Shown piece by piece: positions 55,116 through 63,875 of a stretch of DNA of 64,000 nucleotides. The stretch's first letter is position 1, and each line of letters opens with the position of its first letter. The notes below the pieces were generated by a model, which was given only the letters and a program-made list of their open reading frames with translations, was not told where the DNA came from and did not search any database. The translations under genes were made by a program, and so were the position numbers. Location of the stretch: NCBI GenBank assembly GCA_030432695.1, contig JAUILN010000006.1, forward strand, positions 496,001-560,000, written 5' to 3'. This DNA is from a bacterium. Lineage in GTDB: Bacteria; Planctomycetota; UBA1135; UBA2386.

Positions 55116-55754
55116 ATGCGAAAACTACCAGTTTACCTATTACTGGATACGTCCGGTTCGATGCATGGCGAGCCAATCGAGCAGGTCAAGAACGGCTTGC
55201 AAATGGTGGTGTCCGCGCTCCGGCAAGATCCTTACGCCCTCGAAACCGCCTACCTGAGTGTCGTGACCTTCGATACGAATGCTCGGCAGGTGGTGCCTCT
55301 TACGGAGCTGACCGCGTTTCAGATTCCGTCTATATCGGCTAGTGGTGTCACGGCGCTCGGCGAGGCTCTCGAACTGGTGGCTGAGCGGGCTTCACAGGAG
55401 GTTGCGAAGAGCACTCCTGAGCGGAAGGGTGACTGGAAGCCGATGGTCTTCCTGATGACGGACGGTGCTCCGACGGATGACTGGAGGAGAGGGCTGGATC
55501 GTTTCAGGAAGGAGAAATGGGGCATCGTCGTTGCGTGCGCTGTGGACGACGGAAGTGTCGATGTGCTGCGAGAGATTGCGGGGGAGGCTGTGGTGAGTCT
55601 TCAGACGTCGGATCCGGGTTCGGTATCCGCGTTCTTCAAGTGGGTCTCTGCCTCCGTGAGCACGAACAGCGCGAAAATCGACTCCGGCAACAAAGAGGCC
55701 TCCGGCCTAGATGACCTCCCGCCTCCGCCCCCCGAAATCAACGTCGCTGTTTGA
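55116..55754 (+). CDS. TerY-type vWA protein 1
   Basis: This is a 212-residue von Willebrand factor A domain. The metal-ion site is complete: LLLDTSGSM, the Thr in GVTALGEAL, and MTDGAPTDDW. VKNGLQMVVSALRQDPYALE is the TerY-family signature. The tail ends in a six-proline run. TerY proteins form a triad with a PP2C phosphatase and a kinase in Ter systems. It is 9 bases ahead of a close paralogue. Confidence 0.88.
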   Translation: MRKLPVYLLLDTSGSMHGEPIEQVKNGLQMVVSALRQDPYALETAYLSVVTFDTNARQVVPLTELTAFQIPSISASGVTALGEALELVAERASQEVAKSTPERKGDWKPMVFLMTDGAPTDDWRRGLDRFRKEKWGIVVACAVDDGSVDVLREIAGEAVVSLQTSDPGSVSAFFKWVSASVSTNSAKIDSGNKEASGLDDLPPPPPEINVAV

Positions 55755-55763
55755 GTGCGTTCC

Positions 55764-56402
55764 ATGCGACGCCTTCCAGTATATCTCCTGCTCGATACCT
55801 CCGGCTCGATGCGGGGGGAGCCGATCGAATCCGTGAAGAACGGGCTGCACGCGCTGGTGGCGTCGCTTCGCCAGGATCCGCATGCGCTCGAATCGGTGCA
55901 TCTCGCGGTGTTCACGTTCGATCGTGAGGTGACGCTGCAGGTGCCTCTAACGGCATTGGAGGACTTTCAGTTGCCAGACTTCGGCACGCCGGACTCGGGG
56001 CCGACCCATCTGGGTTTGGCGCTGGAGGCGCTATGCAGGCAGGTTGAGTCCGACATAATTCGCTCCTCGGAATCGACGAAGGGCGACTGGCGGCCGCTGC
56101 TCTTCATCATGACGGACGGGAGCCCTTCGGACAAGATGAGATACCGCGAGGTGGTGCCGATTGTGCGCGGGTTGGGCTTCGGAATCATTGTCGCGTGTGC
56201 TGCGGGGCCGAAGGCGAAGAAGGACGAGTTGGCGCCCGTTGCGGACCAGGTTGTCGAGCTAGAGACGCTCGACGGAGCGGGTTTCCAACAGTTCTTCGAG
56301 TGGGTGTCGGTCGCCGTTGCGAATGGTAACAAGAGTATGGGGACGCAATCACAAATTGTTCTGCCGGCTCCACCAGCCAATGTGAAACCAACCGTGATCT
56401 AG
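55764..56402 (+). CDS. TerY-type vWA protein 2
   Basis: This vWA domain of about 212 residues is closely related to the preceding protein (MRRLPVYLLLDTSGSM, VKNGLHALVASLRQDPHALE). MIDAS residues are kept (DTSGS, the Thr in GPTHLGLAL, MTDGSPSD). ATG 55764 was chosen because it matches the paralogues' start; a GTG directly after the upstream stop would add three residues. The TAG stop lies in the CTAG at the start of repeat copy C. Confidence 0.88.
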   Translation: MRRLPVYLLLDTSGSMRGEPIESVKNGLHALVASLRQDPHALESVHLAVFTFDREVTLQVPLTALEDFQLPDFGTPDSGPTHLGLALEALCRQVESDIIRSSESTKGDWRPLLFIMTDGSPSDKMRYREVVPIVRGLGFGIIVACAAGPKAKKDELAPVADQVVELETLDGAGFQQFFEWVSVAVANGNKSMGTQSQIVLPAPPANVKPTVI

Positions 56403-56567
56403 CAGGCTGGGTCACGGGACGTGTTCCGAACCAGTGCGCGAACTCGTGCCAGGGACGAAGCCGGGAAACGCAGCCGAATCGGGTAGATTCGGAGAGGCTT
56501 CGCGGCGATGTCCTGGGTGAGAGGGCGCGTGCCGGGCGGAATGGTCTCCCATGACCCAGGCTCCCAG
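56399..56567. repeat. Inverted-end repeat element, copy C (169 bp)
   Basis: The left end CTGGGTCACGGGA and the right end (reverse complement CTGGGTCATGGGA) form imperfect inverted repeats. The interior follows copy A closely (GTTCCGAACCAGTGCGCGAA, the hairpin core as CCGAATCGGGTAGATTCGG, GGCGATGTCCTGGGTGAGA) but lacks the 16-bp duplication. The left CTAG is also the stop codon of the second vWA gene. Confidence 0.8.
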
Positions 56568-56785
56568 TGATGAATTCTTGTCTTTCCCGTGTCCTGCATG
56601 TCGCTTGTGAGGCGAGCGTGTGCGGAATGTGGGCAATTCTGGCCGGGCTTGCTCGATACGATGTGAGGGAGTGCTCTTCGTCTGTGCGGCTCGGATCCCT
56701 GGGCCATTTTCGCCTCCGATGGCATTACCTGCCCCTATCGTCGAACGAACGAGTCGACTGGCCGAGGCCTGATCGAGTGTAGACC

Positions 56786-58615
56786 ATGGCTCATACCGAC
56801 CACCCACATGAATCGGATCCGAGACGGTCAGGCCGAGAGGCTGGAGCGGAGCCGGCTTCGGATTCAAGGGGCGCAGGTCGCTCACCATCCCAGGAGGACG
56901 GTGAGCCGGGCGGCGACATCCATGATGCGAAGGATGGTCTCGGCGCGTCTCCGGGACCTTCCGAGAGGCCTGTGGACCGGCGATCTTCATCCGGGGCGGT
57001 CGGGGGGGGCTCTCGGCCGACAACCGGTGCCTCGCCGCCACGGGATCCGTCCGTGGAACCGCTCTCGACGGTCGATGAGATCGGTCAGGGTCCGGAGGGG
57101 GCCGCAACTCCTGCGAATGTCGTGCGCGAGGAGGAGGCGAGTGAGGGTGCGGCGTCGTTGGACTCTGATGCTGCTCCTCCGCTTGTCTCATCGGGTTCGT
57201 CGCCAGGTCGACCAGACGAACCCATTGTCCGATCGAGCCGTCCTCAGGCTCCAGGCGATAGGGCGAACGCCGGTCCGGAATCGGGTCATGTAGCTGATCC
57301 GACGCGATCCACTCCGCCTCGGGTTGGACATGGACGTGAGTCGTCGGGGCAATCCGATTCCCCGGAGCGTCGGGATTCCGGCCTGAACGTTGGCTCAATG
57401 CCTCTTCCGAGGCTGGATGTCCGATTGCCGAATGGCACGGTCGGAAAGCCTTTTCGGGCGAAGCTTGAGCTAGGGGGCGCGGAGGAGGAGCTCTCTAAGC
57501 TCGAAATAGAGGGGCTGTCATCGATCGGTCTGGGGTTCGATGTCCAAACTCTGGTAGTCAGCGGCACGCCGATCGAGGCGGGGGAGTTCGTCTTGCGTGT
57601 CCACTACAGGCCGAGAGCGACTCCGGCGAACCGTCCTGACTCGACGGTTCCGATGAATCTGCTGATCAATCCAGATCCTCGTTCGCTCTGGAAGGAGCGG
57701 GAGCCTGACCCTGGCCTTCCATACCGGAAAGATCATGTGGATAGTCGGCGTGAGTGCATCGACGAGGTCCTGATGGTTGGTGCGAGCCGGAGGGGGCGCT
57801 CCCACGCCCATACTGGAACATACCGCGATGACGATTTTACGTTGCGAGCCGCCAGCAATGGTTGGTTCATCATTACCGTCGCGGACGGGGCTGGCTCCGC
57901 CAAGTATTCTAGACGTGGTTCGGAGATCATGTGCAGCGTCACGACAGAGCGGGTGCAGTTACTCGCCGACGAGCACCTCGCGGGTGACTTCGAGGTGAAT
58001 GTCAAGAGCTACCGCAGCGACCCGTCTCATGAGAATGAGCGAGAGATCCGGAGTGGGCTCTATGCAGCGCTCGGGAGTGCCGCTTTCGAGGGTTACAAGG
58101 CGATCGAGGCGGAGGCGAGGCAGAAGAGCGCGGAGTCGAAGGACTACGCGACCACGCTGGTGTTGACTATCTGCAAGCGTTACTCGTTCGGGTGGTTCGT
58201 GGGATGTCTTGCCATTGGCGACGGAGGGGCTGCCCTGTTGCTCTCCCCGGAGCAGGGCGGGGCTCGGGTTCTCAATACGCCGGAGGGGGGGGAGTTCTCC
58301 GGTCAGACTCGCTTTGTGACGATGCCGGAGGTCTGGCGGGACAGCGCCGAGTTGTTCAACTCTCGCATCAAGTTTTCGATTGTGCCGGACTTCGTTGCGT
58401 TGCTGGCGATGACGGATGGTGTTTCCGATCCCTATTTCGGCACAGACTCCCAGTTCATGGACCCGGAGCGGTGGCTAGAGTTCTGGGGGCTGCTTGGCGA
58501 GTCAGTGAGGATCCGTAAGGACAATCCGCGCGTTCACCGGGAGCTATTGGAATGGCTCGAGTTCTGGGTCGACGGAGAACACGACGACCGCACCATTGCG
58601 CTTCTTCTTCCGTGA
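56786..58615 (+). CDS. Ter-system PP2C phosphatase with Ig-like domain
   Basis: This is a 609-residue protein. Residues 1-205 are disordered (Ser, Gly, Pro, Glu-rich). An Ig-like beta domain follows (LDVRLPNGTVGKPFRAKLEL to LRVHYRPRA), as in other Ter-linked phosphatases. The PP2C domain starts near 320, with metal-site motifs VADGAGSAKYSRRGSEI, CLAIGDGGAAL, AMTDGVSDPYF and HDDRTIALL, so it should be catalytically active. It is 9 bases from the kinase gene. The vWA, PP2C and kinase genes together form the TerY-P triad described for Ter systems. Confidence 0.9.
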   Translation: MAHTDHPHESDPRRSGREAGAEPASDSRGAGRSPSQEDGEPGGDIHDAKDGLGASPGPSERPVDRRSSSGAVGGGSRPTTGASPPRDPSVEPLSTVDEIGQGPEGAATPANVVREEEASEGAASLDSDAAPPLVSSGSSPGRPDEPIVRSSRPQAPGDRANAGPESGHVADPTRSTPPRVGHGRESSGQSDSPERRDSGLNVGSMPLPRLDVRLPNGTVGKPFRAKLELGGAEEELSKLEIEGLSSIGLGFDVQTLVVSGTPIEAGEFVLRVHYRPRATPANRPDSTVPMNLLINPDPRSLWKEREPDPGLPYRKDHVDSRRECIDEVLMVGASRRGRSHAHTGTYRDDDFTLRAASNGWFIITVADGAGSAKYSRRGSEIMCSVTTERVQLLADEHLAGDFEVNVKSYRSDPSHENEREIRSGLYAALGSAAFEGYKAIEAEARQKSAESKDYATTLVLTICKRYSFGWFVGCLAIGDGGAALLLSPEQGGARVLNTPEGGEFSGQTRFVTMPEVWRDSAELFNSRIKFSIVPDFVALLAMTDGVSDPYFGTDSQFMDPERWLEFWGLLGESVRIRKDNPRVHRELLEWLEFWVDGEHDDRTIALLLP

Positions 58616-58624
58616 GTCCTCGTC

Positions 58625-60148
58625 ATGCCAAGCACGGTCAGATTGAAGGCTACCGACGGCGCTGAGGTCGAGTTCGTCGATGAGATCATCGGCGCGGGGG
58701 GGATGAAGGACGTCTACTTCTCCCCTGACCGAAGCTACGTAGTCGCATTTTTTCGGGAGGCTCAGGATTTTAATGCCCGTAACCGGCTGGAGACGATCAT
58801 CGGAGTCTACAGAGATCGGCTCTTTCAGACAACCGGAGGGGAATACTGGAGGAAGCTCTTCTGCTGGCCGACGAAGATGGTGGAATACGGGGGGCGTCTG
58901 GGTCTGGTTGCGCCCAGCTACGCTCCTAATTTCTTCTTCGAGCACGGCTCGAGGAATTCCGACTTCGTCGGTATACGCGGGAGGGAGAAGGAGGGGAAAT
59001 GGTTTGCTTCCGCCAAACACCGGAAGAACATTCTCGACCCTCGGGAGAAGGGGGACTGGAGAAGCTACCTAGCCATATGCGTCAAGATCGCTCGGGCCGT
59101 GCGGCGGCTGCACATGGCGGGTCTGGCTCATTCGGACCTCTCCTACAAGAACGTTCTGGTTGATCCGTGCCGTGGAGATGCGTGCATCATCGATATTGAC
59201 GGGCTCGTGGTTCCGGGGAAGTTTCCTCCAGACGTTCTGGGTACGCCGGACTTCATAGCGCCGGAAGTCATGGCGACACTCGGGCTTCCGATTTCCGACC
59301 CAAATCGGGCTCTTCCGCGTATCGAGACAGATCGTCACGCCCTCGCGGTGCTTGTCTATATGTATCTACTGTATCGGCACCCATTGAGGGGGCGAAAGGT
59401 GTTCGATGTGCATGATGATCAGCGCGACGAGTCGCTTCGGATGGGGAGTCAGGCTTTGTTCATCGAGCATCCGGAGGATAGTTCGAATCGGCCGGGGCCT
59501 TACGAGTTGCTTGACGCATTCTTGCCCTGGGGGGATCCCGCCAAGGTGCCGTATAGCGTTGCGGGACCCTACTTGAAGGAGCTGTTCGACAAGGCCTTCA
59601 TCGATGGGTTGCATGATCCCTCGATTCGGCCTGCTGCAGATGCGTGGGAGATGGCGCTGGTGAAGACGGTTGATTTGATGCAGCCGTGTTCTAACGAGAA
59701 TTGTGAGCAGAAGTGGTACGTCTTCGATAATACGAGGTCTCCCGCGTGTCCATTCTGCGGCACGCCATTTCGGGGGACTCTGCCGATTCTCAACATGTAT
59801 TCTTCGCGGGGGAGTGGCAACTTCCGTCCAGATAATCACCGGCTGATGGTGTACAGTAATCAGTATCTATATCAGTGGCATGTCAATCGTCGATTGACCC
59901 CGGGTGAGCGTCTGACGTCGCAGCAGATGGAGCCTGTCGGCTATTTTGTCTTGCACTGCGGTCGTTGGTTGTTCGTGAATCAGAAGCTCAATCAAATGAA
60001 GGATGTGGATACGGGCGAGGCCATCAAGATCGGAGGTCATGTCGAGTTGACGGATGGTAAACGCCTCCTGCTCTCGGCGGAAGATGGGGGGCGTCTCGTC
60101 CATGTGCAGATCGCCGGTAGCGAAGGTTCCAATGAGGGTAAGCCATGA
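58625..60148 (+). CDS. Ter-system kinase with zinc ribbon
   Basis: This is a 507-residue protein. The kinase fold has the loop IIGAGGMKDVY, a catalytic loop LAHSDLSYKNVLVD, IIDIDGLVVPG in place of DFG, and APEVMA. The usual lysine strand reads SYVVAFFR, without Lys. From memory this seems shared by Ter-linked kinases and so does not by itself imply inactivity. After the kinase domain comes a zinc-ribbon (CSNENCEQKW, then CPFCGTPF near 370-395) and a C-terminal beta domain (FVLHCGRWLFVNQK, GGHVELTDGKRLLL) that could be FHA-like. It is translationally coupled to the third vWA gene by a 4-base overlap. Its likely substrates are the TerY-type proteins and FHA partners. Confidence 0.85.
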   Translation: MPSTVRLKATDGAEVEFVDEIIGAGGMKDVYFSPDRSYVVAFFREAQDFNARNRLETIIGVYRDRLFQTTGGEYWRKLFCWPTKMVEYGGRLGLVAPSYAPNFFFEHGSRNSDFVGIRGREKEGKWFASAKHRKNILDPREKGDWRSYLAICVKIARAVRRLHMAGLAHSDLSYKNVLVDPCRGDACIIDIDGLVVPGKFPPDVLGTPDFIAPEVMATLGLPISDPNRALPRIETDRHALAVLVYMYLLYRHPLRGRKVFDVHDDQRDESLRMGSQALFIEHPEDSSNRPGPYELLDAFLPWGDPAKVPYSVAGPYLKELFDKAFIDGLHDPSIRPAADAWEMALVKTVDLMQPCSNENCEQKWYVFDNTRSPACPFCGTPFRGTLPILNMYSSRGSGNFRPDNHRLMVYSNQYLYQWHVNRRLTPGERLTSQQMEPVGYFVLHCGRWLFVNQKLNQMKDVDTGEAIKIGGHVELTDGKRLLLSAEDGGRLVHVQIAGSEGSNEGKP

Positions 60149-61167
60149 GCATGCGAAGACTTCCCGTCTACTTTCTGCTGGACTGCTCTGAGTCGATGAT
60201 CGGTCCGGCTGTCAATTCCGTGCAGTCCGGCGTGGAGATGATGATTCGTGAGTTGCGTCGAGATCCGCAGGCGCTGGAGACCGCGTATATCAGCTTGATC
60301 ACGTTCGATCGGGAGGCTCGGCAGATCCTGCCGCTCACGGAGCTGGTCGATGTTCAGGTTCCCGCCCTCAAGGTCGGGCCTGGAACTTCGCTCGGCGCTG
60401 GTCTGAAGCTGTTGAAGGACTGCATAGAGCGGGAAGCCAGGCGCACCACGAGTGACCGGAAAGGTGACTATCGTCCGCTCGTGTTCCTGTTGACGGACGG
60501 GCAGCCAACGGATGATTGGGAGTCCGCGGCTCGTGAGCTTGCGGATGCTTCGGCGAATCGGGTCGCGAACATGTACGCGATCGGGTGTGGTGAGGATGTC
60601 GACTTCGATCTCCTGCAGCGGGTAAGCGATATCGTCTTCCGCCTGGATGAAATGACCGCCGAGAAGATGAACAAGCTGTTCGTCTGGCTCACCGCATCGG
60701 TTCGAACCGCGAGTGTCTCCACTGGGTCGGAGAGCCCGGCTGACCGACTGGATCTGACGAAGCTTCCGTCCAGCGTCTCGAGAGTCGAGCCGGGATCTTA
60801 TTCGCGGCCGAGCGGGCCGCCGCGCCAGGTGTTCGTGGAAGCGGTCTGTTCCAAGACCGCGCGGCACTATGTGATGCGCTACGGATACGATCCGGGGAGT
60901 GGTTGCTACGTGCCTACCGCCTCGCACCCGCTCGAGCAGGGGTCAGCAAGCAGCGGGCTGGAACTGCCACCCTTGGAGGCCTCACAGCTCGATGGTGTTC
61001 CTGCGTGTTGTCATTGCAACAGTTCGGGGGCAGGGGCATGTGGCTGCGGTACGGTGATGTGTATTTCGGTTCCGCCCCCGGAGACCGTTGTCTGCCCAGG
61101 CTGCAAGCAGAGCATCCGGCTCTCGGTAGGGCATTCGGATTTCAAGATCCAGCAGTCGGCCGGGTAG
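60145..61167 (+). CDS. TerY-type vWA protein 3 with C-terminal zinc domain
   Basis: This is a 340-residue protein. The vWA domain opens RRLPVYFLLDCSESM, so the MIDAS DxSxS is kept although Thr-Gly is replaced. The Thr in GTSLGAGL and LTDGQPTDDW complete the site. The C-terminal third is Cys-rich (ACCHCNSSGAGACGCG, VVCPGCKQSI), forming a zinc-binding region found on some TerY proteins. The first codon overlaps the kinase gene. Confidence 0.88.
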   Translation: MSMRRLPVYFLLDCSESMIGPAVNSVQSGVEMMIRELRRDPQALETAYISLITFDREARQILPLTELVDVQVPALKVGPGTSLGAGLKLLKDCIEREARRTTSDRKGDYRPLVFLLTDGQPTDDWESAARELADASANRVANMYAIGCGEDVDFDLLQRVSDIVFRLDEMTAEKMNKLFVWLTASVRTASVSTGSESPADRLDLTKLPSSVSRVEPGSYSRPSGPPRQVFVEAVCSKTARHYVMRYGYDPGSGCYVPTASHPLEQGSASSGLELPPLEASQLDGVPACCHCNSSGAGACGCGTVMCISVPPPETVVCPGCKQSIRLSVGHSDFKIQQSAG

Positions 61168-61372
61168 GGGGTTGTCGCATGATCCGGAAGAACCGACTCG
61201 GGGCGTTGAGCCCAGGCTGTTCGGCTGCCGGTGGATTGCTGCATTCGTCGCGGTTGCTCAGTCGAGCGGTGTGGGTCGTGGGATCCCCGCCTCTCGGCGC
61301 GAGTTGCTGCTGTGGACAGGTGGTTGGTCCTTGTAGGGTCGCCAATTCAGCTTCTGACACGGAGATGCAGAC

Positions 61373-61768
61373 ATGGTTGATTACATGAATGACTCACTTG
61401 CTAGCCTGAAGGCTGCGATCCTCGCGGATGGAGTCATCGATGATGACGAAGTCGCTCTGCTGCGGGCACGGCTATACGCCGACGGGGTCATCGATCGCGA
61501 GGAGGCGGACTTTCTGTTCGATCTCAACGACGCTGCGGGCGGGGAGGGTTCGGCGTCGAGCTGGGAAGCGTTCTTCGTCGAGGCTATCGCGGGTCACGTG
61601 CTCGGCGATGATCGATCACCCGGGGACGTGGATGATGAAGAGGCTGCTTGGCTCGTTCGGAGAGTTCAGGGGGATGGAATAGTCGACGGCTGTGAGAGGC
61701 GGCTGTTGGAGGCGATCCTCGCAAAGTCGAGGTCGGCTCCTGACTCCCTGCGCGAGCTGCTGTCCTGA
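61373..61768 (+). CDS. Small TerB-like protein
   Basis: This is a 131-residue, helical, acidic protein. It has three repeats of a short motif (ADGVIDDDEVALL, ADGVIDREEADFL, GDGIVDGCERRLL). Such DGxID-xE repeats are typical of TerB-like domains and resemble EF-hand loops, so metal binding is likely. It lies 56 bases before the cation exchanger gene. ATG 61373 is the only start that keeps the full first repeat. Confidence 0.65.
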   Translation: MVDYMNDSLASLKAAILADGVIDDDEVALLRARLYADGVIDREEADFLFDLNDAAGGEGSASSWEAFFVEAIAGHVLGDDRSPGDVDDEEAAWLVRRVQGDGIVDGCERRLLEAILAKSRSAPDSLRELLS

Positions 61769-61824
61769 TCGTCGGGCTCCTTCTTCCCTTGTAGGTGTGT
61801 GGTTCAGTCGTCCTGGGTAATCAT

Positions 61825-63099
61825 ATGGGCATTCTCCTTCCGCTCCTCCTGATCTTCTTTTCCTGCCTGTTTATATGGAGGGCATGTGACGGGTTCGAGC
61901 GAGCGTCGGAGTATATCGGCCGTAACTTGTCCGAGGGCGTACGTGGGGGGACGATCAATGCGATCGCCAGCTCCGTGCCTGAACTCTTCACGACGCTGAT
62001 AGCTCTCTTCGTGCTCTCGGACGAGGAGGGCTTCTCGGTGGGGATCGGCACCACGGCAGGAAGCGCTCTCTTCAACGGGATGATCATCCCGGCGCTGTGT
62101 ATTCTGGCGGTAGTAGGCCGCACTGTGGGGGGCACTGCCGTCAGGTCTGTCAACGTGTTGCCAAAGGTTCTGCTGCGCGATGGCCTGGCGTTGATCTTCT
62201 GTGAGTTGGTGCTCGTGATCTGTATCAGTGGTTCGAGCCTTCACTGGTGGCAGGGGGCGATACTCATGGGGCTCTATGTTGGTTATCTTGCCTATATGTT
62301 GCTGTCGATGAAGGCGGTGGGGAGTGCCAAGCCAGATGACGACGACGACAGCGACGAGGATGGCGACGAAGACGAGGACGCGCCGCGTGGGGCAGTCGCG
62401 CGCGTGCTCTACTGGATGTCGTTGGGGCCGCTGCTCGATCTAGAGTCGATGCTCATCAAGGAGCGGCACGAACAACAGATCAGGGACGAAACCTGGAATG
62501 GGTGGCCCCTGCTCCTTCTGGCAACGGCAGTGATAGGTGGGGCCTGCTGGCTTCTCGTGCACGCTTGCGAGTGGCTTGGGTCTGGAAGCTATGCGCTGCT
62601 CGGGTGGGAGCTCGAGGGTTTTGGCTGGCCCGCAATGTTCGTGGCAGTGATCTTTGCGTCCATGGCGACCAGCGTGCCGGATACCGTGATATCTATTCGG
62701 GATGCGCGGGACGGAGATTACGATGATGCGGTTTCGAACGCCCTGGGCAGCAACATATTCGATATCTGCTTCGCGTTGGGGTTGCCGCTCTTCCTCTTCA
62801 CGATCATTCATGGTCCGATAGTCATGGACCCTGCTATCGTGCAGCAGAGTTCGGAGCTTCGCATCCTGCTCCTGCTCCTGACGATTATCGGCTTCTCCAT
62901 ATATTACATCGGTCGACGGGTCCGGGATGACAAGGGCAGGGTTCTGGTGCAGATGGGCAAGGGAAAGGCTGTCCTGTTGATGTTGATCTACGGGGCATTT
63001 GTCGGCTACGTGATTTCTCGTTGCTCGGGTGAGGCGTGGTCGGGCCGCGTTTCCGAGGGACTTCAGGCCATCGCGGGTTGGTTGCCCACGCTCAATTGA
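61825..63099 (+). CDS. CaCA-superfamily cation exchanger
   Basis: This is a membrane protein of about 424 residues. ATG 61825 starts the first helix (MGILLPLLLIFFSCLFIW). The two inverted alpha-repeats are GGTINAIASSVPELFTTLIAL and FASMATSVPDTVISIRDARDGDYDDAVSNALGSNIFDICFALG, with the family's S-P-E/D and GSN elements. The central loop is a strongly acidic stretch (DDDDDSDEDGDEDED). It has about ten membrane segments. It is likely to exchange Ca2+ for Na+ or H+. In this Ter block it takes the place where a TerC membrane protein would be expected. Confidence 0.88.
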   Translation: MGILLPLLLIFFSCLFIWRACDGFERASEYIGRNLSEGVRGGTINAIASSVPELFTTLIALFVLSDEEGFSVGIGTTAGSALFNGMIIPALCILAVVGRTVGGTAVRSVNVLPKVLLRDGLALIFCELVLVICISGSSLHWWQGAILMGLYVGYLAYMLLSMKAVGSAKPDDDDDSDEDGDEDEDAPRGAVARVLYWMSLGPLLDLESMLIKERHEQQIRDETWNGWPLLLLATAVIGGACWLLVHACEWLGSGSYALLGWELEGFGWPAMFVAVIFASMATSVPDTVISIRDARDGDYDDAVSNALGSNIFDICFALGLPLFLFTIIHGPIVMDPAIVQQSSELRILLLLLTIIGFSIYYIGRRVRDDKGRVLVQMGKGKAVLLMLIYGAFVGYVISRCSGEAWSGRVSEGLQAIAGWLPTLN

Positions 63100-63368
63100 G
63101 GTTCCGTGGTGTGGGCGCACCGGGCTGCCGGCTAGGCCTGGAATATGCGCTCGTCCCGGGTCGAGGGTAACTGTCCCGCGCAGCCCACCTGGAGTTCTGC
63201 ACTCCGCGGGTGATGATCGGTCCTGCCCGGGGCTCTCGGTTGCACCGACGTGAGGATCGGGCCCAGCGGCTATGTCAAAGCGCGAGCCTCCGAAGTCGTG
63301 GCGGCGCGCCGGCCTTCCCGCCATGTCGCCCACCCCGCAGCTGCGCTCGCCGGTGGATGGCAGCCGGT

Positions 63369-63740
63369 TCAGGAGCCGTGAACGACGAGCGACTGCAGCG
63401 CGGCGGTGATCGCGGCCTGGCGATGTCCGGCTCTGGCCTGGGCGGCCCTGTCGCGCTTCCTGGCGGCGGGAGTCAGTTCACGGACGTCCTTGGCGGAGCC
63501 CGGCTGAGAGATCCGCTCGAGGACGTCATGCAGTTAGGCGGTGGCGTTGACGCCGTGCTCGCGGCAGGTCTGCAGCAGACTCATCAGGACAGCCGCGGAC
63601 CGACCGGCCTCTTCATGGCCGATGAGGATCCAGTTCTTGCGCCCGACTGCGACCCTGCGCAGTGCGCGCTCCGCGCCGTTGTTGGTGATGTCGGGGATGC
63701 ACCCGTCGAGCAGGTAGTTGGTCAGTGCCGGCCAGATTGG
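63369..63740 (-). pseudogene. IS66-family transposase remnant with internal stop
   Basis: The reverse strand reads PIWPALTNYLLDGCIPD, ITNNGAERALRRVAVGRKNW, ILIGHEEAGRSAAVLMSLLQ and TCREHGVNATA, the C-terminal part of IS66 transposases (the NNxAERALR and GRKNW motifs hold the catalytic Glu). A TAA at 63534-63536 replaces the expected Tyr codon before LHDVLERI. Reading resumes in frame to a TGA at 63369. The N-terminal three quarters are missing upstream of 63740, so the gene is dead. Confidence 0.85.
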
Positions 63741-63875
63741 TTGGCGTCAATTACTCTTGTGCAGCGACGACAATTGGAACTGTGCATGTCGCAGCACGTT
63801 AGCTGCTTGTGGGTAAGTGGTTCGGGTTCCTTTTGAGTCGCTGCGCAGCTGTGGATCTGGTTCTCTCCGCGAACC

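Noticed and set aside
22871..58292. Runs of eight G (22871, 29849, 57002, 58285) as phase-variation sites
   Set aside because: With G at about one third of bases on the coding strand, several such runs are expected by chance in 42 kb, so no special meaning is claimed.
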